In this document: piece by piece, positions 19,533 to 28,657 of the stretch | How positions within the stretch are numbered: position 1 is the first letter of the stretch | Layout: each line of letters starts with the position of its first letter | DNA from: Acrasis kona | Taxonomy: Eukaryota; Heterolobosea; Eutetramitea; Acrasida; Acrasidae | Direction: 5' to 3' | Length of the DNA stretch: 39,921 bases | NCBI GenBank assembly: GCA_026419775.2 | Contig: JAOPGA020001101.1 | Span: forward strand, 1-39,921 | Notes under the pieces: generated by a model | Told to the model about the DNA's origin: nothing | Databases searched by the model: none | The model's input: only the letters and a program-made list of their open reading frames with translations | Translations under genes and position numbers: made by a program

Positions 19533-20669
19533 TTAGTAAGACACTGTTACTTGGTCAGAATAATGGGTTTTGACTGCAGATAGTATACTTTCCCTCACTG
19601 AACTTGTTTGACTATTTTGAGCACCAACCGCCGTATTGTTCACACCAGTACCAGTCAAATCTAATGCCTTCAAAGTATCGCAGCCTAAGGTCAAGTTCTC
19701 AAGGTTCTCACACCAGGTCAATTGAAGATTTTGCAACATTGGACACGTGATGATGGGATTTCTCATCGAACGACAATTTATAAATCTAAGGTCCACTAGA
19801 GTCATGCTTTGCATGACGGGGTTCGACAATGGCTCACATTCAGTCAAATATAACTTCTTAAGTGTTTGTGGCGGATCTACCTGCACACTGGTTCTTCTCT
19901 CATTCGCTTCTTCTCCTTGTGATTGACTGTTCGCGTAGCCGCCGTTTGGTATGAATTGCTTTAGAATTAAACCAAGTTTGTGATCTGTTAATTTTCTGCA
20001 CCTATTTAACTTTATGTTTGCTAGACTGGTACACTGTATAAGTTTTGGCGCACGTTCAAAATCACAATCAAACACTTCAAAAGTCTCAAGTGACGTTGAT
20101 TGTACTGCTATTGTGGAAATGTTGTTGCAAGTGCTTATTTTCAGTACTTTTAAGGTGTCGTGGTTGACGCGAGGGTTCACAATCGCACAGTCCCTGATGT
20201 GTAGCTCGGCGAATGTACTTTGCACATTTTTGTGTAAAAGGTTGTTTAAGGCCATGTCATTAAACTCGTCGAACCCATCTATCGTGAGAGACTTCAAGTT
20301 GGTTAGCCTATTTCTGTTAGTTATCATTTGAACACGCTTTGACCTACTTTGATGTAAATTTTATAATTCTTGAGTTTATGTTTTCGAGGTGACTCCATGA
20401 CTCATAAGAGAGCGTAAGGTCGGTTAAAAATTCGTATACTATTTTTTGCATGGACTTAGATAGCAGTGAAAAGTATCTGTCTGAGTTAAAATGCGGTTCA
20501 TATTATTGCGATAATACCGTATCGATTCTTCCAACGTTAAGAAGCTTATAATTTTTAAAACTAATGCTTTATCTAAACTTGATGATTCAGCATCAAGTGA
20601 CTTGTGTCGCTTATTGTCTCTCTTATCGATTGCCTTATCGTCGGGCTTTCTCTTACCAATGCTGCTCAT
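19533..20669 (-). CDS. F-box/leucine-rich repeat protein
   Basis: Likely substrate receptor of an SCF ubiquitin ligase. Exon 1 (20669-20440) and exon 2 (20346-19533) join across a 93-nt GTATAC...AAAG intron, giving 347 aa. Exon 1 starts with a basic Lys/Asp-rich leader (nuclear-signal-like, KRDNKRHKS), then an F-box-like helix pair (LDKALVLKIISFLTLEESIRYY). Exon 2 encodes about eight irregular Cys-containing LRRs of the AMN1/FBXL type (LKVLKISTCNNISTIAV, LANIKLNRCRKLTD, LKKLYLTECEPLSNP, LQNLQLTWCENLENL). The F-box match is weak and the splice is my choice among several; the LRR part is solid. Confidence 0.65.
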
Positions 20670-20959
20670 CCGTTAGTTTTTGATTGTCAACCTGTTCATT
20701 CCAGCCTTCGGTAGAAGTGATTTTCACGTAACGCGTGCCTTCCTTACAGCTACACTGGCAACATCAACTTTGTGTTATAGAGCCTGAACATTCACTAATG
20801 TGTTTTAAAAATTGAATAAAGTACTTGTAAAATGCAACTTTTATTCTTTTTTGTTATATCAAATTCAGAGTACAATTTAAGTACACCTCGTGCTCTGTTT
20901 GTGGAAGTTTCAATTCGTCTCCCACTCTTTAATCATCTTCCAAATGTTCAAGAAAACAT

Positions 20960-22278
20960 TTAATTTACCATTCTTTGGAATATGTTTTCTTTGCTAATGT
21001 TGATTATTACCTCTCGTTCAAGTTCATCCATAAACAATTGTACGAGGCACCACCGCTTTTGAATGTCTTCAAGTAATTCCGAACCGTTCATAACCTCCTC
21101 TAGCCTTTCCTTAGGGTTTGTCCTATGATTTAAATTTAACTGAAAGGGAGAACCATCACTCAGATATTTTTTTATGATCTCGTTGATCTTTACAATTTTG
21201 TCCAAATCTTCTTGGAGTGTATTGTATTCTCGAATATCTTCCCAACAAAGAATGTTCTCACACACGAAAGATCTTTTAGCAAACTCCTTCAACTTGTTTC
21301 GCTTCTCATCATCTCGAAGCATATCCACTATTTTGTCGATAACTTGAGTGTCCTCCTTTTTTTCATGCATTTTTCTAAAGCTAAGAAGACAGGGTAAAAG
21401 TGCACATATAACATGATCAAAAAAAACCACTATGGGTCCTATCCAACCACTTGGGACCATGTACTCTATTATTTTAGCATAATAAGGGATTAACTGCAAC
21501 ACAAAAAAGACGAGCCCGCAAGCACAATATGCAAGCACCACTACTATAAGTTCTCTACCTATTCCCCATGCATCATTAATTTTTATTATGATTGTATAAA
21601 ACATAAAAGCAACCTCCACCAGAGAATAAAGAAAAACTTGTGTAAACACTATGGCGGACATGATGTAATCAATGCCACAACCATGCACGGAAAACAAATC
21701 CCTGCGACCAATTCCAGTATAAATGCCACTGAAAATTAGCCATATTATAATATGAACAGTCAACATTGCAAGAAGTGCGATAACATNAANTTTTTTTTGT
21801 GTTAAAAAAACTAGAAACCCAATCTTCCTAATTAGAGTGCTTCTCGTCTTAAAATCCTTCTCATAGGCCAGTTTATCCCTCCAAATGCTCAAGTTGTATA
21901 ATGCAAATAATCTGTGGCAACGTATCACGATTGGTATGAATATGCAAGGGAACCCAACAAAGAACAGAAACATGTACAAGAAACATGGAAAGTTGACTCT
22001 TCCAGTTGCATATCTCAAGTTCACACAAATGTTAACTAACGTCCCTGATATGAGTGAAACTAGAATGAGAGGTGGAGATCTGGCCTTGACCGGTTGGTAA
22101 TTTCTTCTAGCAATGACAAGTGCAATCAAACAAGGGCCCCAAATTGCATAAAATCCAGCTACAATTGTTAGTTTGTATGAATCAAACGGATACCTATTAT
22201 ATAAGAGATGATGACTACGTGTGGTGCGTCATCGGAGAGGTATCCGTTCACTGGTTCGTTTGTTGCATTCGTTGACAT
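20960..22278 (-). CDS. seven-transmembrane receptor fused to an RGS domain
   Basis: Predicted G-protein regulator or receptor at the plasma membrane. Exon 1 (22278-22194) and exon 2 (22158-20960) join across a 35-nt GTATCC...TTGTAG intron with a CTAAC branch site; the splice completes TM1 (VVIISYIIAGFYAIWGPCL). The 427-aa product has seven hydrophobic segments to about residue 270. An RGS domain follows at about 290-420: LKEFAKRSFVCENILCWEDI, then KKYLSDGSPFQLNL, matching the RGS box core ENILFW...F and the YL.GSP turn. RGS domains speed GTP hydrolysis by G-alpha; 7TM-RGS fusions are known from plants (AtRGS1), fungi and protists. Two ambiguous bases (21787, 21790) fall inside it and blank two residues. 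Confidence 0.85.
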
Positions 22279-22462
22279 TTCTATGAAATTGACAGTTGTA
22301 AAATCATCGCTTTAGGTGGTCGTTTACCTTATTTAATGACCGCAATCCGATCTTTGAAATGTCATTTTAATTTGGTAAGAACTCCTAACTTTGCTGGTAA
22401 AAGTTACCCTCGTCATCAACCGTCTTTTGTAGTCTTCACACTTCTGTGAACGGCTCGATTGG

Positions 22463-22482
22463 TGACCTCATACCTGAGGTCA
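22463..22482. repeat. 8-bp inverted repeat TGACCTCA-tacc-TGAGGTCA
   Basis: Perfect 8-bp arms with a 4-nt loop. Resembles a dyad protein-binding site or a small RNA hairpin. The half-site GACCTC recurs in the palindrome at 22806-22821. Confidence 0.5.
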
Positions 22483-22805
22483 AGTTATAGCATAGGTACT
22501 ATCCAATATCAATCTGTTAACGATTTAGGATACAAACAAGAGATAGAGGATGACGATATAGTATCACAAGTGCAAATGTTTTTTAATTGAACATTTTCAT
22601 ACCAAATAGCCCTACTTTGATGAACGTTTGTTCAATTCAAAATGCTCAACAAAACATTACAAGGAGTGCAGTTCAACATGCTCATCAATTCTAGAATCGT
22701 GTCCACATCAAATCTGGACATCTCTTTCTCAGCATATTATTATAGTCGTAATGGGTACACTTTGCATTTGTGTTTTTGGTTTATAAATTTATAAAAACGG
22801 TGCAG

Positions 22806-22821
22806 AGACCTCTAGAGGTCT
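22806..22821. repeat. 16-bp perfect palindrome AGACCTCTAGAGGTCT
   Basis: Perfect twofold symmetry over 16 bp with no spacer, in an AT-rich spacer. More likely a dimeric DNA-binding site than an RNA hairpin, because the loop would have to open the centre. Confidence 0.5.
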
Positions 22822-22938
22822 TGGAATAATTATGCACAATCGAATCCTGGGGTGATAGTTGAGCAAATTTTGTAACAAATTTCACAATAAGACAGATGAC
22901 AGTTGACCAATTTTTTTAACACAATAAAAACTCTGTAA

Positions 22939-22976
22939 CTCGTCTGACGAGACTAGTTGCCTTCTAGTCGAATTCG
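22939..22976. repeat. three adjoining dyads (CTCG/CGAG, GACTAG/CTAGTC, CGAATTCG)
   Basis: CTCG-tctga-CGAG (22939-22951), GACTAG-ttgcctt-CTAGTC (22951-22969) and the palindrome CGAATTCG (22969-22976) abut or overlap. The run includes CTGACGA followed by a stem and GAA, superficially hammerhead-like (see rejected items). Confidence 0.45.
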
Positions 22977-23009
22977 AGATTTTTGTTAATCGATTGTGTT
23001 ACTATACTG

Positions 23010-23030
23010 GCGAAGCACTTCGTGCTTCGC
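23010..23030. repeat. 21-nt perfect hairpin, 9-bp arms, followed by A7
   Basis: Arms GCGAAGCAC (23010-23018) and GTGCTTCGC (23022-23030) with a TTC loop, followed by seven A residues. It is GC-rich in an AT-rich spacer, 60 nt upstream of the next start codon. Could sit in the 5' UTR of the following gene. Confidence 0.5.
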
Positions 23031-23090
23031 AAAAAAATATCTGGAAGAAGGTCAGCAGTCGTTATGATTTATGAAACCCCACACAACAAC

Positions 23091-23593
23091 ATGGATGAGA
23101 TCTCAGAGGTACTACAACAAGTAAGCTACATGATTTCGCGAGTTTTAACGCGACTTGAGAGTTTGAATAGGACGGAACCACCCACAGGGTTGAACAACCC
23201 AAGCAGAGATCCTAGTAGAGCTGTTGATGTTTTTGACTTTCGTAGTATTAAACTACGGTGCCAGCGAGAAAGTCTGATGGACCTGGAGCTCCAATTGCTG
23301 TTATCAGGTAATAGTTTGTGTGATTGTCTACAATAGACGCGGCTGGTAACGCTTTATATTTTAAGCTCATGCATTTGTCATTATGAAGTTTTGAACATAA
23401 TTAGTCTCGTTGTTGTTGTTATTCTCTTTATTTTTTACCAATCATCCAAGGTTATTATAAACTGGTCGTGTGCATCAAAGCACTTGGTGCCACGCACGTC
23501 AGAGACGTTCCTGTTGAATCGGTGGACTTTTCACACCTTCTTAACCAAAGGCTTTGGTGCATACAAACTATACCCCCTACAGGATTGAAATAA
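23091..23593 (+). CDS. small hypothetical protein, 119 aa
   Basis: No family recognised. ATG 23091 follows ACAACAAC. Exon 1 (23091-23307) and exon 2 (23451-23593) join in phase 1 across a 143-nt intron starting GTAATA and ending in a T-rich tract and CCAAG, longer than is usual here. The N-terminal part is a short amphipathic helix (EVLQQVSYMISRVLTRLESL), then a polar linker with Pro and Arg, then a more hydrophobic second half (YYKLVVCIKALGATHVRDV). The exon 2 frame was chosen over two others because it reads without a stop to TAA 23591-23593 and has protein-like composition. Confidence 0.45.
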
Positions 23594-24139
23594 ATACACT
23601 GCACTCCCCTACAAAGAAGAGGAAGAGACAAATCAATACAGCCCCTGCTTTTTGGTATACCGAACACACCAATGAAACAGTACCAAAAAGGAAACCAGCA
23701 CATTTCCTGTATGTGTTCGACTAACGTTCACATGAACAAATCATGAACACTGTGTCAACCTGACTCCGTTGTAACTATAACATCCAGAAAACAGTCATGT
23801 TGTGTTGATTTGGATGAGAAATTAGAAGAAGAATGGGTTCCTACCTGAAAGAGTATATAATAAACTAATCTTTTTCGTAAATCTGTTTCAACTCTGGACT
23901 GTACGTTGGTAACCGCACAATTTTAACCTCTATTGTTAGGAACGTATTCTTGACACTGTCATTGTAAGTAAGCTATTTTGCGTAAAAGTATAAATATCCA
24001 TGATTTCCAAAAAAAGTAGTCTGTAGATGAATAGCTATTAATATTTTATCTAACTTTTATGGAACAAGAGGTATAAAAAGCTCAAAATCATGCAGCTATT
24101 ATTCATAAAAAGAAACACAACAACAACATAAACACAACA
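23594..24139. other. intergenic, holds the p25-alpha gene promoter
   Basis: About 545 nt with no supported gene. The last 70 nt carry a TATA box and the leader of the p25-alpha gene. A minus-strand frame at 23455-23703 is antisense to the previous gene and looks spurious. Confidence 0.4.
24072..24079 (+). promoter_or_regulatory. TATA box (TATAAAAA) of the p25-alpha gene
   Basis: TATAAAAA 68 nt upstream of ATG 24140, followed by an A/C-rich leader ending ACAACA. Spacing fits a start site about 30 nt downstream and a short leader. Confidence 0.55.
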
Positions 24140-24529
24140 ATGACCAAGCAAAGCATTTTCGACCGTCTCAGTGACAGAAGCACATTCACCGGTGTATATA
24201 AGAACAAGGGTGGTATTAACGACCTTGACAACGGTGGAAACGTTCATGACTTATCTCAAATCACAAGAAGCAAGATGCACGGAACAAGCACATCTATGAA
24301 AACTGGAAAGGGAATTCCTACTGTAACAGACTCACAGCCTGTTAAGAAGTCACGCCCAAGCACATCCAATGGCAGTATATTTGACCGTCTCAGTGATAGA
24401 AGCACATTTACCGGTGTATATAAGAACAAGGGTGGTATTAACGACCTTGACAACGGTGGAAACGTTCATGACTTATCACAAATCACGAGAAGCAAGATGC
24501 ATGGATCTGCAACTGCTATGAAGGTTTAA
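24140..24529 (+). CDS. tandem p25-alpha (TPPP-like) core motif protein
   Basis: Intronless 129-aa protein made of two nearly identical 44-residue units (about residues 5-48 and 82-125) joined by a Lys/Ser/Pro linker. Each unit starts IFDRLSDRSTFTGVYKNKGG, which matches the RLTDT-KFTG-HKERFD block of p25-alpha proteins (TPPP, apicortin) that bind and bundle microtubules. The EF-hand-like N-terminal part of TPPP is absent. Each unit goes on with NDLDNGGNVHDLSQITRSKM, which I do not know from TPPP. The two units differ by eight base changes, all synonymous. Codon use favours C-ending and common codons, and a TATA box lies at 24072; both suggest high expression. A role on microtubules is inferred from the motif. 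Confidence 0.72.
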   Translation: MTKQSIFDRLSDRSTFTGVYKNKGGINDLDNGGNVHDLSQITRSKMHGTSTSMKTGKGIPTVTDSQPVKKSRPSTSNGSIFDRLSDRSTFTGVYKNKGGINDLDNGGNVHDLSQITRSKMHGSATAMKV

Positions 24530-25083
24530 ATAAATTTTTTGTACACTACTCAAATGTGTTTGTAACTACTTTATCTCATCTTAAGCCAGCACAACCATGA
24601 AGATGTACCTCATTTTGTTAACAGTTCATATTAGTTGTATGTGTACTAGTTTTGTTTAATTCTACTCAAGCATGCTTATATCTGACCAACACGTCGCCGG
24701 TATGAAGCAGGCAATCTAAACAATTAACAAACCAAGCGATTCCTAAATAATTCGCCTAATTGAGTTTTCATTCTTTTAAGGTTTATGTTTGTAACTCATA
24801 ACTCATTTGATTTCTTTTCTCGCTCTTCAATTTCTTTTCTTTTGTATATTGGTAATAATTTAATTTTGTATAATAATTTTCGCTCCTCTGTGGTGAAATA
24901 TTGAAGGTATTCAAGTTGGGAGAAAATTGGATGTTGATTTCTTTACTTCTCTACCTTAACCTCCACCACTTCACCCATGTCGTAAAGCATAATCATGCTA
25001 TTTTCAGTGTGCCAATCTACGACCAACGTATCGTCGTCGAATGAATCAACCTAACTGTTGCGATTTCATGACGTTGTAAAAAG
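24530..25083. other. intergenic, possible orphan exon on the minus strand
   Basis: About 550 nt. The only coding-like stretch is a 36-codon minus-strand frame (24943-25050) that begins after an AG acceptor-like site and reads DDDTLVVDWHTENSMIML and on to TAA. It has no ATG near its start and no visible upstream exon. The rest shows nothing. Confidence 0.3.
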
Positions 25084-26302
25084 ATGACGAAAGTGCTACT
25101 TTGGGGGGCATCTATCCACAAGGATGAAAGAGGCACAAAGATAATTGAACCGAAAATCATCAAAGGATATTCCGGCGTTTGTGTTCAAGCCTGTATCGGG
25201 GGAAATTATGTCCTAGTATTAAACGAGTTAGGAGAGGTTTTCTCAATGGGTTCTGGATCTGGGGGAAGGTTTAAATAATCATTAAAATATTTGTTACACT
25301 ATAACAGATTAGGCCACGGTAGCACAGAAGATTATAAGCAGTTCAAAAAAATTGGATTTGGTAATTCTATTATCGTGAGCATAAGTGCTGGTGATTGGAA
25401 CGCTTCAGCGGTTGATTCATTGGGTAATGTGTATATTTGGGGCAAATTTGGGCAAGATGTGTTGGCGCCAATTAAAGTTGAGATATCAGAACTGGCGGTG
25501 CGTTCTGAAAGTGGGCACCAATATACGGCAATCTTGACTGGTATACCTTTCTTTATACAACTCTCTTATTAAGATCTAGATCGAGATCATTTATATTTCT
25601 TTGGGAGCAACACTGATGGCAAGTGTGGCAAGAAGCCTAGTAGCACTGTGGAACCTTATGAGTTCTCTTTAGTTGAACTATACCCGGATGAAGACGACAC
25701 ATTCTGTGACGTATCATGTGGGTACCATCATACCCTAGTATGCTCTAAGAAAACTGGTCGAGTATACTCTTTCGGTAATAACATTGATGGACAATGTGGT
25801 AACGGAAAGAAAAAAACAAAGTCTGCCCCGCCATCTGCGGTGGTACTACCCGAAGGTAAAGTCTTTAATTCAGTTAGTACAACTGTTGGATCAGCGCATC
25901 ACTCTCATTCTGCTGCTGTATCTATTGATGGAGAAGTGTTTACGTGGGTAAGTTATCCATTTAGTTAAAAGTGACGCTCAATTACAAAAGGGATCAGGCT
26001 ATAAACATAAGCTTGGAAATGGATCAGATAAGGATGAGCTAACACCTATTAAAGTCGATTTCTTTGGAAATGAAATCAAAGCTCAAAAGTTTGTGAGTGG
26101 AGGAATACACTCTCAAGTACTAGATGTTAATAACAACTTGTATTCGTTTGGCTGTGGGAGCGATGGACGACTTGGTCACCCAGAAGGCGAAGGTCATCGG
26201 TATCTTTACAAAGAAGGAGTTCCAAAGTTGATTGAAAGCATAAAGGGATCTGTACTGCATGTTGACTCTGGGTATTACCATGTTATTGCTGTTTGTAAAT
26301 AA
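25084..26302 (+). CDS. RCC1-repeat (regulator of chromosome condensation) protein
   Basis: Beta-propeller protein of the RCC1 family; members act as Ran exchange factors or as adaptors on other GTPases and ubiquitin ligases. Four exons (25084-25268, 25308-25540, 25574-25947, 25991-26302) with introns of 39, 33 and 43 nt give 367 aa. Every splice restores an RCC1 repeat: GSGSGG-RLGHG, LYFFGSNTDGKCGKK, VYSFGNNIDGQCGNG, VFTW-GSGYKHKLGNG, LYSFGCGSDGRLGHP, each with the following GxxH or GYYH turn (CGYHHTLVCS, SGYYHVIAV). It is essentially only the propeller, so which GTPase or partner it serves is open. Its stop is 33 bp from the formate dehydrogenase stop. Confidence 0.86.
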
Positions 26303-26335
26303 CAATAAAAATAGAATTTATTACAATTATCTACA

Positions 26336-27576
26336 TCAATTATTTTCGGGCTTGTAAGCCTCAAATTCCTTAATTTTATCTACAAGCTTCTGTCTTTCTC
26401 CATATGCTTTACTAGCATACTCCCCATTCTCGCATATCACATCATGATGGTTCTGCTTCCTGCCTTGGAACCAATTCTCTAAAATCACTTTAGTACCAGC
26501 TGCATATCTCTGTTGCGCATCAATGGATGTTCCAGACATGTGAGGAACCATTGCATTACCTCCTTGATCCTGTTGTCCCAACTTGTACATGCTTCTCCAA
26601 ACATGATTACTTGGAGCAGGTTGATAAGGCCAAACATCACCTCCATAACCACTCAACTGACCACTTTTTAAAGCTTCTGCAACATCTTGAGCTACACAAA
26701 TGGATCCGCGTGCAGTATTCACCAACCACGCGCCCCTTTTCATTTTATTTATTAAGTTTTTATCAAATAAACCCTTTGTACCCTCGTGTAACGGACAGTT
26801 TATTGTAACTACATCAGCTTGTGAAACCATCTCTTGCAAACTTTCGACTCTCCTACAACCAATCTCTTCTTCTATTTCTGATGGTAGTTGTTGATAGTCA
26901 AAGTACAGTAATTCTTTGCATTCAAAAGGTTTTAGCCTTCTCAACACTCGTTCTCCGATTCTACCAATTCCTACAGTGGCAACCACTTTACCCTCCAGGT
27001 CATAAGAATTCTTTGCTACGGCAGCTACATTCCAATCTCCACGAGCGACCATTTCATGAGATGGGACGAAATTTCTAACCAAATTTAAAATGGTCATCAC
27101 TACATGCTCTGCGACAGATACTACGTTGGAACCTGTTACTTCGTAAACCCCGATCTTTTTCTCGTTGGCAGCATTTAGGTCGACATGATCGGAACCAATT
27201 CCTGCGGTAACACAAATTTTCAACTTTTTTGCTTTTGCGATGCGGTCTCTTGTGATATATCCCGGATGGAATGGAGTGGTGATGATGATATCTGCGTCTA
27301 CAATTTCCTTGTCAAATGTGGAATTTGGCGGCTCTTTGTCATCAGTGACGACAAAAGTATGTCCTTGGTCCTCTAACCACTTTTGATTTGTTATTGTATT
27401 GGTTCGGAGTTAATTACCTTTCTTATTCCAAGCTGATTCTCAACTGTTCCTAAAAGCTTCGGTTGCTCTTGGGCATGGACACCACCACGATAGAATACGC
27501 CTACAATCTTGTAGTTGCTCGGCTTATTTACCGAGAAGTGTCTTGTTGAGTTGGTGAGTAGTTTCAATGGTTTCAT
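26336..27576 (-). CDS. FDH: NAD-dependent formate dehydrogenase, mitochondrial
   Basis: Oxidises formate to CO2 with NAD+; D-2-hydroxyacid dehydrogenase superfamily. Exon 1 (27576-27418) and exon 2 (27379-26336) join in phase 0 across a 38-nt GTAATT...AAAAG intron, giving 400 aa. After splicing the FDH hallmarks are continuous: [53 protein letters not shown], Rossmann [10 protein letters not shown], acidic Asp after the second strand (YFDYQ) favouring NAD, VNTARGS with catalytic Arg, [15 protein letters not shown] (catalytic Gln), and [11 protein letters not shown] (catalytic His). The N-terminus ([18 protein letters not shown]) is a typical mitochondrial presequence with a HFS cleavage-like site; an in-frame ATG at 27618 would lengthen it by 14 residues. 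Confidence 0.93.
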
Positions 27577-27933
27577 TTTGATCGTTTGTAAAATAAATGC
27601 TGGTGCAAAAAAACTCATCGGCAGAAAGAAATAATAATGATCAAAATCTAATGATGGCAATGCAAGATTTCCCGTATTTTACAATTTTAAAACAACTTGA
27701 AAGTGGGTTACCAATTCAACAGTGATAATCTGTGTTTAAGGCTTATATGTACTGAGCACAATTGAGAAGTACCATTTTCTGATCATAGTTGAACACCCAT
27801 TTGGTCTAAAATAACCTTTTTTTTATACTTTGAGTTGACTTCCCTACGCAACTTTATTTATCGTTACGAAAAAAGTGGATGCAGATTTAGGATTAAATAT
27901 TTTGATGAATGTGCCTGACAAAACAAACACACG
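27577..27933. promoter_or_regulatory. divergent promoter region of formate dehydrogenase and histone H3
   Basis: About 357 nt between two start codons on opposite strands. It holds a T8 tract followed by ATAC (about 27818-27829) and the 14-mer GATCATAGTTGAAC at 27781-27794, which recurs in the SDR/Zn2Cys6 promoter at 32408-32421. Confidence 0.4.
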
Positions 27934-28344
27934 ATGGCAAGAACAAAGCAAACAGCACGTAAATCAACTGGTGGAAAGGCACCTCGTAAACAACTCGCCA
28001 GCAAGGCAGCGAAGAAGACAGCACCATCATCCGGTGGTCTAAAGAAACCCCACAGATACAAGCCAGGAACTGTAGCTCTACGTGAAATCCGTCGTTACCA
28101 AAAGAGCACAGAACTTCTAATTCGCAGAGCTCCATTCCAACGTTTAGTTCGTGAGATTGCACAAGACTATAAGTCTGATTTACGTTTCCAACAATCTGCT
28201 GTTGATGCATTGCAGGAGGCGTCAGAAGCATACCTTGTTGGTCTGTTTGAAGATACAAACTTATGTGCCATTCATGCAAAGAGAGTCACGATTATGCCTA
28301 AGGATGTACAGCTTGCTAGAAGAATCCGTGGCGAGCGCAGTTAA
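27934..28344 (+). CDS. H3: histone H3
   Basis: Core nucleosome histone, intronless, 136 codons with Met (135 aa mature), the normal length. The tail is [20 protein letters not shown], with K4, K9, K14, K18, K23, K27 and K36 all present. Changes from the usual eukaryotic sequence include R26K, S28T, V35L and, in the globular part, RAPFQ for KLPFQ and FQQSAVDAL for FQ(S/T)(A/S)A(I/V)xAL. Ser31 is as in H3.3, while S87-A88-V89 is as in replication-type H3.1/H3.2. The fold ends [13 protein letters not shown]. Codon use is biased toward frequent codons, as expected for high expression. No animal-type histone stem-loop is evident after the stop. Confidence 0.97.
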   Translation: MARTKQTARKSTGGKAPRKQLASKAAKKTAPSSGGLKKPHRYKPGTVALREIRRYQKSTELLIRRAPFQRLVREIAQDYKSDLRFQQSAVDALQEASEAYLVGLFEDTNLCAIHAKRVTIMPKDVQLARRIRGERS

Positions 28345-28542
28345 ACCTTTGAACAATGTACCAAACAAAAGCAACGACATGTCTGTAACAACAAATCTAA
28401 CAATATTAAAAATGCATTAACTTTTAATTCTTAATTAAATACATTCTTCACAATCGTGTTAGAAAGAAAAAATTGCAGTTATGCATCTATTAACGGACGT
28501 TACAAATATAAAATATAGGTGTATTTCATATTAAATTATATT
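28345..28542. other. intergenic between H3 and tRNA-Tyr
   Basis: About 200 nt holding the H3 3' end (AATTAAAT at about 28433-28440) and the AT-rich 5' flank of the tRNA gene. Nothing else is seen. Confidence 0.4.
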
Positions 28543-28649
28543 CCGACCTTAACTCAGTTGGTTTTCAACTCAACACAGAGTGCGTGACTGTAGTATGTCA
28601 AACATCATGAAGTCGCTGGTTCGATAGATCGAAATTCCGGCAGGTCGGA
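28543..28649 (+). tRNA. tRNA-Tyr(GTA) with insertions in D-loop, anticodon loop and T-loop
   Basis: All stems of a tRNA-Tyr can be paired: acceptor CCGACCT/AGGTCGG (28543-28549, 28642-28648) with the C1-G72 pair and A73 typical of eukaryotic tRNA-Tyr; D-stem ACTC/GAGT (28552-28555, 28578-28581); anticodon stem CGTGA/TCATG (28583-28587, 28605-28609, one G-T pair); T-stem GCTGG/CCGGC (28615-28619, 28637-28641, one T-G). The anticodon is GTA at 28590-28592 and the variable loop is 5 nt. The anticodon loop is 17 nt, i.e. about a 10-nt intron after position 37, the usual place. Unusually, the D-loop is 22 nt (about 14 extra) and the T-loop 17 nt (about 10 extra); both inserts can form hairpins (AGTTG/CAACT and TTCGA/TCGAA). 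The T-loop insert interrupts the B box. It could be a multi-intron tRNA or a decayed copy. Confidence 0.72.
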
Positions 28650-28653
28650 TACC

Positions 28654-28657
28654 TTTT
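28654..28657 (+). terminator. Pol III terminator TTTT after tRNA-Tyr
   Basis: Run of four T residues 5 nt after the discriminator base, the usual Pol III stop signal. It supports transcription of the gene as a unit. Confidence 0.6.

Larger units (their letters stand above)
22279..23090. other. palindrome-rich intergenic spacer
   Basis: About 810 nt between divergent genes. It contains no supported gene but at least four palindromes or hairpins (annotated separately). No tRNA cloverleaf is seen. Confidence 0.5.

Noticed and set aside
22944-22972. Hammerhead-ribozyme-like core: CTGACGA, then a 6-bp stem-loop, then GAA
   Set aside because: The base after GAA is T rather than the conserved A15.1. 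Neither a proper stem III nor a stem I with an NUH cleavage site can be formed on either side, so the match is probably chance.
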